Assembly (NCBI RefSeq): GCF_036010665.1
Contig: NZ_CP108581.1
Span: forward strand, 2,235,501 to 2,299,500
DNA from: Microbispora sp. NBC_01189
GTDB taxonomy: Bacteria > Actinomycetota > Actinomycetes > Streptosporangiales > Streptosporangiaceae
Direction of reading: 5' to 3'
DNA: 64,000 bases
The notes under the pieces are model-generated. The model worked only from the letters and a program-made list of their open reading frames with translations. It searched no databases and was not told where the DNA came from. Positions within the stretch are counted from its first letter, which is position 1; each line of letters opens with the position of its first letter. Positions 40,781-48,776 of the stretch are shown here, one piece after another. The translations under genes and the position numbers were made by a program.

Positions 40781-41944
40781 GTTGGTGTCGGCATGCCCGG
40801 CCCACCCGCACGCGGGATTCACGCACGAGAACCGGGTGCCGTCCCGGGCCGCCGGGTCGCGGTGGCCGCACCGGTGGCAGGTCTGTGACGTGCCCGGGGC
40901 GGGGACCTTCACCACCAGGCCGCCGCGATCACGGGTTTTGTACTCCAGCAGGGTGACCGTGCGGCCCCACGCCTGCCCGGTGATGGCGCGGTTCAGCCCG
41001 GCCTTCTGCCGCACGTTCCGGCCGGGCCGCTCGACCGTGCCCTTGGCAGTGCGGACCATGTTCGTAATCCGCAGGTCCTCCACCACGACCACGCCGAAGG
41101 TGCGGGCGAGTTCGGTGGTGGTCTGGTGCTGCCAGTCGACGGCCCGGCGCTTGGCTGTCGCGCGGAGCCGGGCGATCCGGTCATAGGTGCGGGCCAGCCG
41201 TCTGGACGCAGGCCGGCCGGGAACGCGAGTGCGGCGCTGGCGGGCGGACGTCTTCTCCAGCCGGCGCAGGCGTTCCTTCTCACCGCTGGTGAGCCATTCC
41301 CCATGTGCACGCATGGTGCCGTCCGACAACACCAGGGCGACGGTGATCCCTCGATCGATCCCCACCCCAGGGCCGGGGCGGGCGACCGGGGCAGGCACCT
41401 GGCGTTCGGCCCGGAACACGATCTGCCACCCGAAGGCGTCCTTGACCAGGCGCGCGCCGGTGATCCGCCCGGCAGGGCCGCCCCTGGTGACGCCGGGAAG
41501 ATCCCTCGTCCACCGGAACCGCACCCGCCCGACCTTCGGCAGACTGACCGCACCCCACCGCCGATTCAGCCGCGTGATGTTCAGGTCGCGGGCCTGCGGC
41601 ACATCCACCGCCGGCCGGGTCCGGGGCCGGCTCTTGAACGTGGGCCGTCCGGCGGGGTGGGCGGGGTTGAAGAAGTTGGCCCACGCCTGCCGGTAGGTTC
41701 TCAGCACCGCTTGGGCCGCCTGGGCGGGCAGCCGCCCCATCCAGTCGATCTCGCGGCGGGCCGCCCGGATCGCGGTGTCGCACTCCTTGACCGAGGCCAA
41801 CCGGCCCTGCCGGAAGGTGCTGAACTCATGCAGCAGGTTCCACAGCGCGCGGGCCGTGTGCGCCTGATCGTCCAGCACGGCCACCTGGGCCGTGCTGAGG
41901 TCGAGACGCGCCACATGCGCACGCGCCTGCCTGGCCACCTCCAC
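40679..41944 (-). CDS. tnpB: RNA-guided endonuclease TnpB
   Basis: A 421-residue TnpB. The RuvC-like nuclease residues are intact: Asp in GVGIDRG (about 195), Glu in VVVEDLRI (about 296) and Asp in HADTNAAINI (about 393). A zinc finger with CHRCG and CVNPACGW stands before the last Asp. The GTG start at 41944 has no clear ribosome-binding site; GTG 41938 is equally possible. Length and motifs suggest an active enzyme that cuts DNA guided by its own element RNA. Confidence 0.92.
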   Translation of the reverse strand: MEVARQARAHVARLDLSTAQVAVLDDQAHTARALWNLLHEFSTFRQGRLASVKECDTAIRAARREIDWMGRLPAQAAQAVLRTYRQAWANFFNPAHPAGRPTFKSRPRTRPAVDVPQARDLNITRLNRRWGAVSLPKVGRVRFRWTRDLPGVTRGGPAGRITGARLVKDAFGWQIVFRAERQVPAPVARPGPGVGIDRGITVALVLSDGTMRAHGEWLTSGEKERLRRLEKTSARQRRTRVPGRPASRRLARTYDRIARLRATAKRRAVDWQHQTTTELARTFGVVVVEDLRITNMVRTAKGTVERPGRNVRQKAGLNRAITGQAWGRTVTLLEYKTRDRGGLVVKVPAPGTSQTCHRCGHRDPAARDGTRFSCVNPACGWAGHADTNAAINIRNAAGTAVSGRGDLGAARSAKRQPPRAA

Positions 41945-42007
41945 ACCCGGATAGTAACCCCGGGTTCACGCCACCGTGACGGAATCCACACCGGTCGAGC
42001 CCAACGG

Positions 42008-42089
42008 CCAAGCCGAACCCCCGGGCGACCGCCCGGCCGACCCCGGAACCCGCTCCGGTGACCAGCACCACCTTGTCCGCGAACCTCAT
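42008..42089 (-). pseudogene. SDR oxidoreductase, truncated N-terminal fragment
   Basis: From ATG 42089, with AAGGAG just upstream, the frame reads MRFADKVVLVTGAGSGVGRA and on to ARGFG, the opening strand and cofactor loop of an SDR enzyme. After about 28 residues the similarity stops where the TnpB element begins, and no SDR remainder is seen on the other side of the element. It followed the flavin monooxygenase in the same operon (90 bp gap). Confidence 0.7.
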
Positions 42090-42178
42090 CCGCACTCCTT
42101 GCCGGGTCGACGCGGCGGCGACCCGCAGCCCCTGCAGGAAGACGAGCAGGAACCGCGCCGGCGCCCGGGGGCGGTCGA

Positions 42179-43351
42179 TTAAACCGCGACGCGGTCGTCC
42201 CAGGTGATGCGGTGGTCGTGCAGCCAGGCCAGGGCGTCGCGCTTCCCGACCTGCCGCAGCACCACCGGGAGGAACAGGTCGCGAACGAAGGCCCCGACGG
42301 CGCCCGGCGCCTTGCCGTCACCGTTGCGCTTGCCGTGCGCCACGACCCGCTCGACCCGCGCGCGCCGCAGGCGCTCGAACGCGGCGAACGCGCCCCGCGT
42401 GTCCGGGACGTCACGCAGGCATCTGGCCAGCACCACGGCGTCCTCGACGGCCATCGACGCGCCCTGCCCGGAGGACGGCGAGGTGGCGTGTGCGGCGTCG
42501 CCGACGATCACCATGCGGTCGCCGGACCAGGTCGGCACGGTCGGGAAGTCGTAGGTGTTCCAGGCCGGCAGGATGCGCGGGGTCGCCGCGACGATCTCCC
42601 GCATCGGCCCGACGTCACCCTCGAACAGGTCCAGGAGCCTCGCCCGCCACTGCTCCGGCGAGATCGCGGCGAGCTCCTCCGGCGAGAGCTCCCGGCGGCT
42701 CGGCGGGTTGGCGAACCACCACACCTGCCCGTCCGGATGGATCAGGTAGCCGAAGAAGCACCGCCTGCCGAAGACGAAGGAGGACACCCCCGGCCGTCCC
42801 GGCACCTGGACGCCGTCGGCGAAGCCGCCCGTGTTCAGCAGCCCGACGTACCGGGGGCGCGGCGCGCGGGGGTCGATGAGAGCGCGGGTGCGCGAGCCCA
42901 GCCCGTCCGCGCCGACCAGCAGGTCGCCCTCGGCCTCGCTCCCGTCGGCGAAGATGCCGCGGACGCCGTCGCCGGTGGCCTCCGCGTCCACGAGCCGCCT
43001 GCCGTAGTGGACCCGCACGCCCCGCCGTACGGCCTCGTCGCGCAGCGCCCGGTAGAGATCGGCGCGCTTCAGCGTGCGGCTCGGCTGCCGCACGGTGGCC
43101 AGATGCCTGCCCCGCGCGTTGCGGATCTCCATCAGCGGCGTGTCCATGCCGAGGTCGCGGGCGAGATCGTGCAGGTCGAGCACCCGCAGGGCCTCCAGCC
43201 CGTTGACCGCCAGCGTGAGGAAGGCGCCGACCCCGTCGGCTCCCCGGTCGTACGCCTCGAAGACCTCGGCGTCGAGGCCCGCGCGCCGCAGTGCCATGGC
43301 CGTGACGGGACCCGCGATCCCGCCGCCGATGATGATGGCTTTCTTGGTCAT
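42179..43351 (-). CDS. FAD-dependent monooxygenase
   Basis: A 390-residue flavoprotein hydroxylase. The FAD loop is GGGIAGPVTAMALRRAG, the second motif is VGADGLGSRTR near residue 155, and GDAAHATSPSSGQGASMAVED near 285 (in part GDAAHATSPSSGQG) is the GD motif. It oxidises an aromatic or other small molecule; the substrate is unknown. ATG 43351 is the start; earlier in-frame ATGs lie in the divergent promoter region. PadR, divergent 43 bp away, is the probable regulator. Confidence 0.9.
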   Translation of the reverse strand: MTKKAIIIGGGIAGPVTAMALRRAGLDAEVFEAYDRGADGVGAFLTLAVNGLEALRVLDLHDLARDLGMDTPLMEIRNARGRHLATVRQPSRTLKRADLYRALRDEAVRRGVRVHYGRRLVDAEATGDGVRGIFADGSEAEGDLLVGADGLGSRTRALIDPRAPRPRYVGLLNTGGFADGVQVPGRPGVSSFVFGRRCFFGYLIHPDGQVWWFANPPSRRELSPEELAAISPEQWRARLLDLFEGDVGPMREIVAATPRILPAWNTYDFPTVPTWSGDRMVIVGDAAHATSPSSGQGASMAVEDAVVLARCLRDVPDTRGAFAAFERLRRARVERVVAHGKRNGDGKAPGAVGAFVRDLFLPVVLRQVGKRDALAWLHDHRITWDDRVAV

Positions 43352-43353
43352 GT

Positions 43354-43376
43354 TATGACTATACATACTATGACTA
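43354..43376. promoter_or_regulatory. TATGACTA direct repeat between monooxygenase and PadR genes
   Basis: TATGACTA occurs at 43354-43361 and 43369-43376, 15 bp apart, in a very AT-rich 43-bp gap between two divergent starts. It is a plausible PadR operator covering both promoters. Confidence 0.5.
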
Positions 43377-43394
43377 CAGTGCGGCGAGAATACG

Positions 43395-43973
43395 ATGGAG
43401 CCCATGCCGACGCGCCGTTCCCCACTGGCCATGGCGCTGTTGTCGCTGGTCTGCGAGGCGCCGATGCACGCGTACCGCATGCAGCAGATGATCAAGGAGC
43501 GCCACAAGGACGACGTGGTCAACGTCGCGCAGCGCAACAGCGTCTACCAGACGATCGAGCGTCTGCTTCGTGACGGGCTCCTGGCCGTACGCGAGACTGC
43601 CCGTGAGGAGAACCGGCCGGAACGCACCGTCTACGAAGCCACCGAGACCGGCCGCGAGACGCTGCGGCAGTGGATGCGCGCCATGCTGTCCACCCCCGCC
43701 CGCGAGTTCCCCGAGTTCCCCGCCGCGCTCGCCTTCCTGCCCGTGCTGCCGCCCCAGGAGGCGCTGGCGGCGCTGCGGCAGCGGATCGCCGCGCTGGAGG
43801 CCCGGCTGTCCGCGCTCGACGCCGAGATAGCGGACGGCCGGACCTTCCTCGCCCCGCTGTTCCTCGTGGAGAGCGAGTATCAGAAGGCCCAGCTCGAAAG
43901 CGAGCTCGGCTTCGTCCGCGGCCTCGCCGGCGATCTCGGCGAGGGCCGCCTCGACTGGGACTACCGCATCTGA
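43395..43973 (+). CDS. PadR family transcriptional regulator
   Basis: A 192-residue regulator with a PadR winged helix (SPLAMALLSLVCEAPMHAYRMQQ, shown as LSLVCEAPMHAYRM; then YQTIERLLRDGLLAVRE) and a helical C-terminal dimerisation domain (ALRQRIAALEARLSALDAEI). It is divergent from the flavin monooxygenase and likely represses it until an aromatic ligand binds. ATG 43395 and ATG 43404 are both possible starts. Confidence 0.9.
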   Translation: MEPMPTRRSPLAMALLSLVCEAPMHAYRMQQMIKERHKDDVVNVAQRNSVYQTIERLLRDGLLAVRETAREENRPERTVYEATETGRETLRQWMRAMLSTPAREFPEFPAALAFLPVLPPQEALAALRQRIAALEARLSALDAEIADGRTFLAPLFLVESEYQKAQLESELGFVRGLAGDLGEGRLDWDYRI

Positions 43974-43994
43974 GGCGGCCGCAGCCGGGCGCGC

Positions 43995-46328
43995 TCAGAA
44001 GTTCGAGATGACGTGGGTCAGCACCCCCGCGATCGAGCCGGGGTCGCTCGCCTCGTACGCGCGGGCGTGGGTGGCCTCGGCGATCTTCCGCAGCGCGCCG
44101 GTGTCTGCCCTGCCGCCGTAGGCGATGGTGAACACGCGTACGGGCTGCTTCGTGCCGTCGACGGCGCGCTTGAGTTCGTCGAGCGTGGGACCGCCGGTGG
44201 TCTCGTTGCGGCCGTCGGTCAGCACGACGACGGCGTTGATGGCGTCGCCGTCGTAGTGGTCGCGCAGCGACTTCACGGCGTCGCCGATGGTCTGGTACAG
44301 CGCGGTCGCCGCGTCGGGGCGAAGGGCTTTGATGTCGGCTTCGAGGTGGTCGCGGTGGGTCCTGCCGTCGGCGGCCCTGGCTCCCATCTCGGCGACCTCG
44401 GCGTCGACGACACGCGTGTTGGAGAAGTGCCACAGGCCGACCCGGTCACGGCCGGTGAACCCGTCCAGCAGGGGACCATGCGCCTTCTTGACCAGGTCGA
44501 GCTTGCTCGGCTCGCCGGGTGCCCGATCGGGATCGTCCTTGGCGTTCCAGTTCATCGAGCCGGAGGTGTCGATCAGCACCAGCACGTTGGCCGGCTTTCT
44601 GAGCTGCCGCCAGACGGTCAGGAGCCGGTCCACGAAGCCGGCGGGGGGCTCGGCGAGCTGTTCGGGCAGGGGGACGCCCGGGGCGCCGTTCTTCTGGGTG
44701 ATGTTCTCGGTGAGCTCCTGGGAGGGGCCGCGGAACCCCAGTTCGGTGAAGCGGTCCCGGGCGGGCTTCCACGTGGTGAGGACGTGGAGGAAGTCGACCG
44801 CAACGGCGCTCTGCGCGGGAGACAACCCGTTCAACGGGATGTAGGGGTGGTCGGAGTACATCGTGCCGACGTCGCTGCCGTCGGTGGGATAGAAGGCGAG
44901 GAGCCTGACGCGCGGCGGGTTCCTCTTCGCGCAGCCGGGCTCGTCCGACCGGCTGCCGCAGGGATAACCCTCGTTGTAGGCGACGACGCTGTTCTCCTCG
45001 ACGGTGACCGCGGAGATGTAGTCGGTCGCGTGCCCGGCGTCGTCGGCGCGGCGCAGGTTGGCGAGGAAGGTCAGGGTCGTGTCGCCGTAGTGGACCACGG
45101 CCTTCTCGATGGCCCGCACCTTCTCCTGGTTCGCGCGGTCCGTGAGGTTGCTCGGGACCAGTTCCCCGATGGTGCCGGTCTGCGTGTAGAACGCGGCCAC
45201 GGTGGCGTTCAGGCCCGAAGTGGAGTATTCGGGGTTGGTCTTGCCGAGCGTCAGCCGGTGGTCCCCGGCCAGCGTGGCCAGATCCTTCCAGCCGAGCTTC
45301 CTGCCGGGCCAGCCGAGCTTTCGGGCGGTCGGCTCGGGCATGGCGATGGTCAGCGGGCTGGTGGCGATCGAAGTGCCCGCGGCCTCCGGCAGCAGCTTCA
45401 GGGAGTCCTCCCCGGCGGCCCGCCGACGGGCGATCCGCAGCCACACCTGCGCGGCGGGTGCCCATACGTCCGGGCGCGGGCCGTCGGTCGCGGGATTCCA
45501 CCCCCGGGCCAGCGCCTGCATGGCGATGCCCGAGTCGACGCTGTCCACGACGACGGTCACGCAGCCGCCATGGCTGGTGCGTGGCCCGTAAAGCCGCGCG
45601 ATCTCCCGGAGGATCGCGGACTTGTCGGTCGAGGAGGCGATCCGCAGCTGCGCGGTGGGCCGCCCGCAGGCCGCGAGCGCGGAGTCCGGCGACGCCGGGA
45701 CCCCCGATGCGGAGACCCGCGCACCCGGGACCCGCGCCGCGGCGTCGTCGCCGTTCGCCCGGAGGCTGACGACCGTGGCGGTGACGACGACCACCACGAC
45801 CAGCCCGGCCGCGACGCCCGCCGTCCACCAGAGCCGCGTCACCCGGCGAGGCCGTACGGCTTCGACGTCGTCGTCTTCCTCTTCCTCCTCGGTGAAGTCG
45901 GCGGGAGGGGTCCAGGAGGCGAGGAGGTCCTGCGCGGTTCCCACCTGTTGTGCGGCGAACTGCTCCGGCAGGCTGGTGGCGCACAGCTCGACGAATGCCT
46001 CCGCGACCCGCCGGAGCTCGTCCGTCCCCTCGCCGGCCTTCTCCGCGAGGCCGCGCAGCCGCTCCCACGGCTCGGTGTCCGCGACGCCGTGAAGTTTGAG
46101 ATACGCCTTCATCGGTTCCGGTGACGGCAACTCCCTCCCGTTGGTCAGCCGCGAGACACTGCTCTTGTCGTAGTTGATGAGGCGGCCGATCTCCTCCAGA
46201 GTCCGGTAGCCGTCGCGCCCACGCGGGGGACGCAGCACGAACAGGGCCCACGCGAGCGCAACGAGCGGGCCCCTGTGCGGGTCGAGGTCGGGAGCCGGAC
46301 GCCCCCGGCCGGCCTGCGCAGGGCTCAT
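43995..46328 (-). CDS. XRE-headed membrane protein with binding-protein and VWA domains
   Basis: A 777-residue fusion. Residues about 20-100 hold an XRE-like helix-turn-helix (TLEEIGRLINYDKSSVSRLTNG). An acidic stretch (TEEEEEDDDVEA) and a single transmembrane helix (AGLVVVVVVTATVVSL, about 172-190) follow. The outer part has a family-1-like substrate-binding domain (about 220-560) and a VWA domain whose MIDAS DTSGSM (about 590) and later LTDGRNE are intact. The ATG overlaps the stop of the small 2-TM gene. Topology suggests an outside ligand controlling a DNA-binding head; this is inference. Confidence 0.82.
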   Translation of the reverse strand: MSPAQAGRGRPAPDLDPHRGPLVALAWALFVLRPPRGRDGYRTLEEIGRLINYDKSSVSRLTNGRELPSPEPMKAYLKLHGVADTEPWERLRGLAEKAGEGTDELRRVAEAFVELCATSLPEQFAAQQVGTAQDLLASWTPPADFTEEEEEDDDVEAVRPRRVTRLWWTAGVAAGLVVVVVVTATVVSLRANGDDAAARVPGARVSASGVPASPDSALAACGRPTAQLRIASSTDKSAILREIARLYGPRTSHGGCVTVVVDSVDSGIAMQALARGWNPATDGPRPDVWAPAAQVWLRIARRRAAGEDSLKLLPEAAGTSIATSPLTIAMPEPTARKLGWPGRKLGWKDLATLAGDHRLTLGKTNPEYSTSGLNATVAAFYTQTGTIGELVPSNLTDRANQEKVRAIEKAVVHYGDTTLTFLANLRRADDAGHATDYISAVTVEENSVVAYNEGYPCGSRSDEPGCAKRNPPRVRLLAFYPTDGSDVGTMYSDHPYIPLNGLSPAQSAVAVDFLHVLTTWKPARDRFTELGFRGPSQELTENITQKNGAPGVPLPEQLAEPPAGFVDRLLTVWRQLRKPANVLVLIDTSGSMNWNAKDDPDRAPGEPSKLDLVKKAHGPLLDGFTGRDRVGLWHFSNTRVVDAEVAEMGARAADGRTHRDHLEADIKALRPDAATALYQTIGDAVKSLRDHYDGDAINAVVVLTDGRNETTGGPTLDELKRAVDGTKQPVRVFTIAYGGRADTGALRKIAEATHARAYEASDPGSIAGVLTHVISNF

Positions 46329-46546
46329 CGCGTGTCCCGGCCGGGCAGCAGGGGTCCGAACACCTGGCGGATGACGTGCCCGGCGGCGAGGCCGGTGCCC
46401 ACCACCACGGCCAGCGTGGTCGGCAGGTCGTAACCCGCCACCAGCAGGACGACCACCACGATCTGGATCACGACGAACACGCCGGCCCGCCAGTTTGGCG
46501 AGACGGCGGCAGACTCCCGTACGTCGGTGTGCTGTGCCTTGCTCAC
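46325..46546 (-). CDS. Small two-transmembrane protein
   Basis: A 73-residue protein with a polar N-terminus and two hydrophobic segments (about 23-40 and 42-60). GGAGGAG lies six bases before GTG 46546. Its stop overlaps the start of the XRE-VWA gene, so the two are coupled and the products may interact in the membrane. No family is recognised. Confidence 0.72.
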   Translation of the reverse strand: MSKAQHTDVRESAAVSPNWRAGVFVVIQIVVVVLLVAGYDLPTTLAVVVGTGLAAGHVIRQVFGPLLPGRDTR

Positions 46547-47095
46547 GACGAGCTCCTCCGGTCCGGACTGCGCTGCGGTGGGCCGCGGGCCGTGTACGGC
46601 GGCCGGGAGCTGCAACTCCCGGCCGGGCCCGGCGGATGCCTCAAGAGTGGGCCTCGGCGCCACCACACACGAGCAGTAAATCGTCAAAAGCAACATGTAG
46701 CGGGCGGTTCGCAATATCACGTGGCCCATCCGCCGGCGCCTCCCCGCGCGGCGGGCACCCGGCCCCCGCCCTACGCGGCGCCCGCCCACGACGACCATCC
46801 GTTTTCGGGAGTCTCCGCAGGTCAGAGCGAAGATGAATTGTTGCGGCCCGGCCGCGCAACAAAAGCGCGGACCACATTCCACGGCGGCTCGGCGACACTG
46901 GGAGGCGGTCCCGGCGCGCCGGGATCGGTGACAGCGGAGGTCCTCTGGTCCGGACGCCGCGACGCCGGGGCCGGCCCGCCGCTGCAACGGAGGGCCGGCC
47001 CTCCACCCGCCCCGGCAACAAATCGCCGCGCCGCGCCGAGCGCGGACGTGCCGGTACTCGACTGGAGCCCACTCCAGGTTCCTAGGGTGGAGGAC
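46547..47095. other. Gene-free region with two strong palindromes
   Basis: I see no supported gene in this 549-bp divergent gap. TTGTTGCG-N9-CGCAACAA at 46838-46862 is a perfect 8-bp-arm hairpin with a GC-rich core, and GGAGGGCCGGCCCTCC at 46989-47004 is a perfect 16-bp palindrome. GCAAC motifs recur nearby (46855, 46985 and about 47015). The region must hold the promoters of both flanking genes; its length hints at extra regulation or a small RNA. Confidence 0.5.
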
Positions 47096-48064
47096 ATGGA
47101 ATACGGACATCTCGGCCGCACCGGCCTACTGGTCAGCAAGCTCTGCCTGGGGACCATGAACTTCGGTCCGCAGACCACGGAGGAAGACTCCTTCGCGATC
47201 ATGGATCGCGCGCACGAACTCGGGATCAACTTCTTCGACACGGCCAACGTCTACGGCTGGAAGCAGGGCGAGGGGATCACCGAGAACATCATCGGCCGCT
47301 GGTTCGCCCAGGGCGGGGGCCGCCGCGAGAAGACGGTCATCGCCACCAAGCTGTACGGCTCGATGGGCGACTGGCCGAACGAGGAGAAGCTGTCGGCGCT
47401 GAACATCCGGCGGGCCGCGGAGGCCTCGCTGCGCCGGATGCAGACCGACTACATCGACGTCTACCAGGCCCACCACATCGACCGGGACACCCCGTTCGAG
47501 GAGTTCTGGGAGGCCATGGACATCCTCAAGCAGCAGGGCAAGATCCTGTACGTCGGCTCGTCGAACTTCGCGGGCTGGCACATCGCCAAGGCGCAGGAGT
47601 CGGCCCGGCGCCGCGGCACGCTCGGCCTGGTCAGCGAGCAGTCCCACTACAACCTGCTCGTCCGCGCCCCCGAACTCGAGGTCATCCCGGCCTGCGAGGA
47701 CTACGGCCTCGGCCTGATCCCGTGGAGCCCGCTCGCGGGCGGCCTGCTCGGCGGCATCCTCCGCAAGATCGACAAGGGGCGGTCCGCGGACGACCGCATC
47801 GTCACGCAGCTCGACAGGCACCGCGACAAGATCGAGGCGTACGAGGCGTTCTGCGACGAGCTCGGCGAGGACCCGCCCAACGTGGGGCTGGCCTGGTTGC
47901 TGCACCAGCGGGCGGTCACCGCGCCGATCATCGGTCCCCGTACGGCCGAGCAGCTCGACGGGACGCTGCGGGCGCTGGAGATCAAGCTGGACGACAAGGC
48001 GCTCGCCCGGCTCGACGAGATCTTCCCCGGCTTCCGGACCGCCCCGGAGGAGTACGCCTGGTGA
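47096..48064 (+). CDS. Aldo/keto reductase
   Basis: A 322-residue NADPH-dependent reductase with the (beta/alpha)8 fold. The catalytic tetrad is visible: Asp and Tyr in FDTANVYGW (about 46-54), Lys in ATKLYG near 82 and His in YQAHHID near 123. The cofactor region is PIIGPRTAEQLDGTL near 280. GGTGGAGG precedes the ATG. Similar enzymes reduce sugars or aldehydes; the natural substrate is unknown. The gene is monocistronic. Confidence 0.93.
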   Translation: MEYGHLGRTGLLVSKLCLGTMNFGPQTTEEDSFAIMDRAHELGINFFDTANVYGWKQGEGITENIIGRWFAQGGGRREKTVIATKLYGSMGDWPNEEKLSALNIRRAAEASLRRMQTDYIDVYQAHHIDRDTPFEEFWEAMDILKQQGKILYVGSSNFAGWHIAKAQESARRRGTLGLVSEQSHYNLLVRAPELEVIPACEDYGLGLIPWSPLAGGLLGGILRKIDKGRSADDRIVTQLDRHRDKIEAYEAFCDELGEDPPNVGLAWLLHQRAVTAPIIGPRTAEQLDGTLRALEIKLDDKALARLDEIFPGFRTAPEEYAW

Positions 48065-48075
48065 TCGCCCCTGAC

Positions 48076-48107
48076 GATCAGGCCCGGTGATCAGGCCCGG
48101 TGATCAG
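48076..48107. repeat. 13-bp tandem repeat after the aldo/keto reductase
   Basis: GATCAGGCCCGGT at 48076 and 48089 and the first six bases again at 48102. It overlaps the end of the small peptide gene on the other strand and lies between convergent genes. Confidence 0.8.
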
Positions 48108-48193
48108 CTGTTGTTGAGCAGCGCGCCGACGATCACGATGAGCACGAGCAGCGCGAGCACCGTGGGCAACAGCCAGCGACGAGGACGATCCAC
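48104..48193 (-). CDS. Small single-span membrane peptide (29 aa)
   Basis: An open frame of 30 codons from GTG 48193. Basic residues (DRPRR) are followed by about 18 hydrophobic residues (LLPTVLALLVLIVIVGALL) and the end NNS. It starts 10 bp after the ThpR stop, so it could be the last gene of that transcript. Codons are G/C-ending. The ribosome-binding site is weak and no family is recognised. Confidence 0.5.
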   Translation of the reverse strand: MDRPRRWLLPTVLALLVLIVIVGALLNNS

Positions 48194-48203
48194 GTCATGG
48201 AGC

Positions 48204-48776
48204 CTAGCCGCGGACCGCCAATGCGTACGCCTCGACCTGTTCGTACCACACGGTCGCGCCGGTGTGGCTGCGCACGAGGTGGACCGACGACGCCTCCCAG
48301 GGCCGCCCGCCGAAGGCGCCAAGCGCGCCGCCGACCAGGGGGCGCAGGTCGTCGCCGTGGCCTGAGCGGGTTCTCGAGCGGGCCAGGGTGAGGTGGGAAT
48401 GGAACCGCTTGCGGTCCGTCTCCTCCGCCCCGGCCCGCCGCGCGCCGGCCGCCACCGACTGGGCCAGTCTCGTCAGCGCCGGGCCGGCGTCGAGGCCCAG
48501 CCAGAAGATGCGGCCCCGGGCCGGGGAGGGGAAGGCCCCGGCGCCGCCGAACGACACGGTCTGCGCGGAGTGCCGGGCCGCCGCCCGGGCCAGCCGTACG
48601 CGCAGCTCGGGCAGGACCTCGTCGGGCACCTCGCCGAGAAAGGCCACGGTCACGTGCCACCGGGCGGGATCGACCCAGCGCAGCTCCGGCCACTCGGCCC
48701 GTACGGGCTCGACCGCCGTGGCGATCTCCGCCAGCACCTCAGGCGGCGGCAGCAGCGCCACGAACAATCTGCTCAC
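48204..48776 (-). CDS. thpR: RNA 2',3'-cyclic phosphodiesterase / 2'-5' RNA ligase family protein
   Basis: A 190-residue 2H phosphoesterase. Both H-x-T/S-x motifs are present: HVTVAF near residue 42 and HLTLAR near 128. It opens 2',3'-cyclic phosphates on RNA; the ligase activity of the family is weak. GTG 48776 lies inside the end of the MFS gene (38-bp overlap), so the two are probably co-transcribed. Confidence 0.9.
   Translation of the reverse strand: MSRLFVALLPPPEVLAEIATAVEPVRAEWPELRWVDPARWHVTVAFLGEVPDEVLPELRVRLARAAARHSAQTVSFGGAGAFPSPARGRIFWLGLDAGPALTRLAQSVAAGARRAGAEETDRKRFHSHLTLARSRTRSGHGDDLRPLVGGALGAFGGRPWEASSVHLVRSHTGATVWYEQVEAYALAVRG

Larger units (their letters stand above)
40628..42010 (-). 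mobile_element. TnpB-only element of the IS200/IS605 group
   Basis: The element comprises one tnpB gene with an end hairpin CCGGCCTGAAGGCCGG (40641-40656) in the context CTCC-hairpin-AGATTC, the usual right-end structure of this group. The left end is put near 42008 because an SDR reading frame stops matching its family there. No tnpA is present, so it would depend on a transposase in trans. Both boundaries are estimates to within about 30 bp. Confidence 0.65.

Noticed and set aside
46641-47072. Minus-strand frame of 143 codons in the gene-free region
   Set aside because: Low third-position bias, Arg/Gly-rich with no domain, and crossed by two palindromes.
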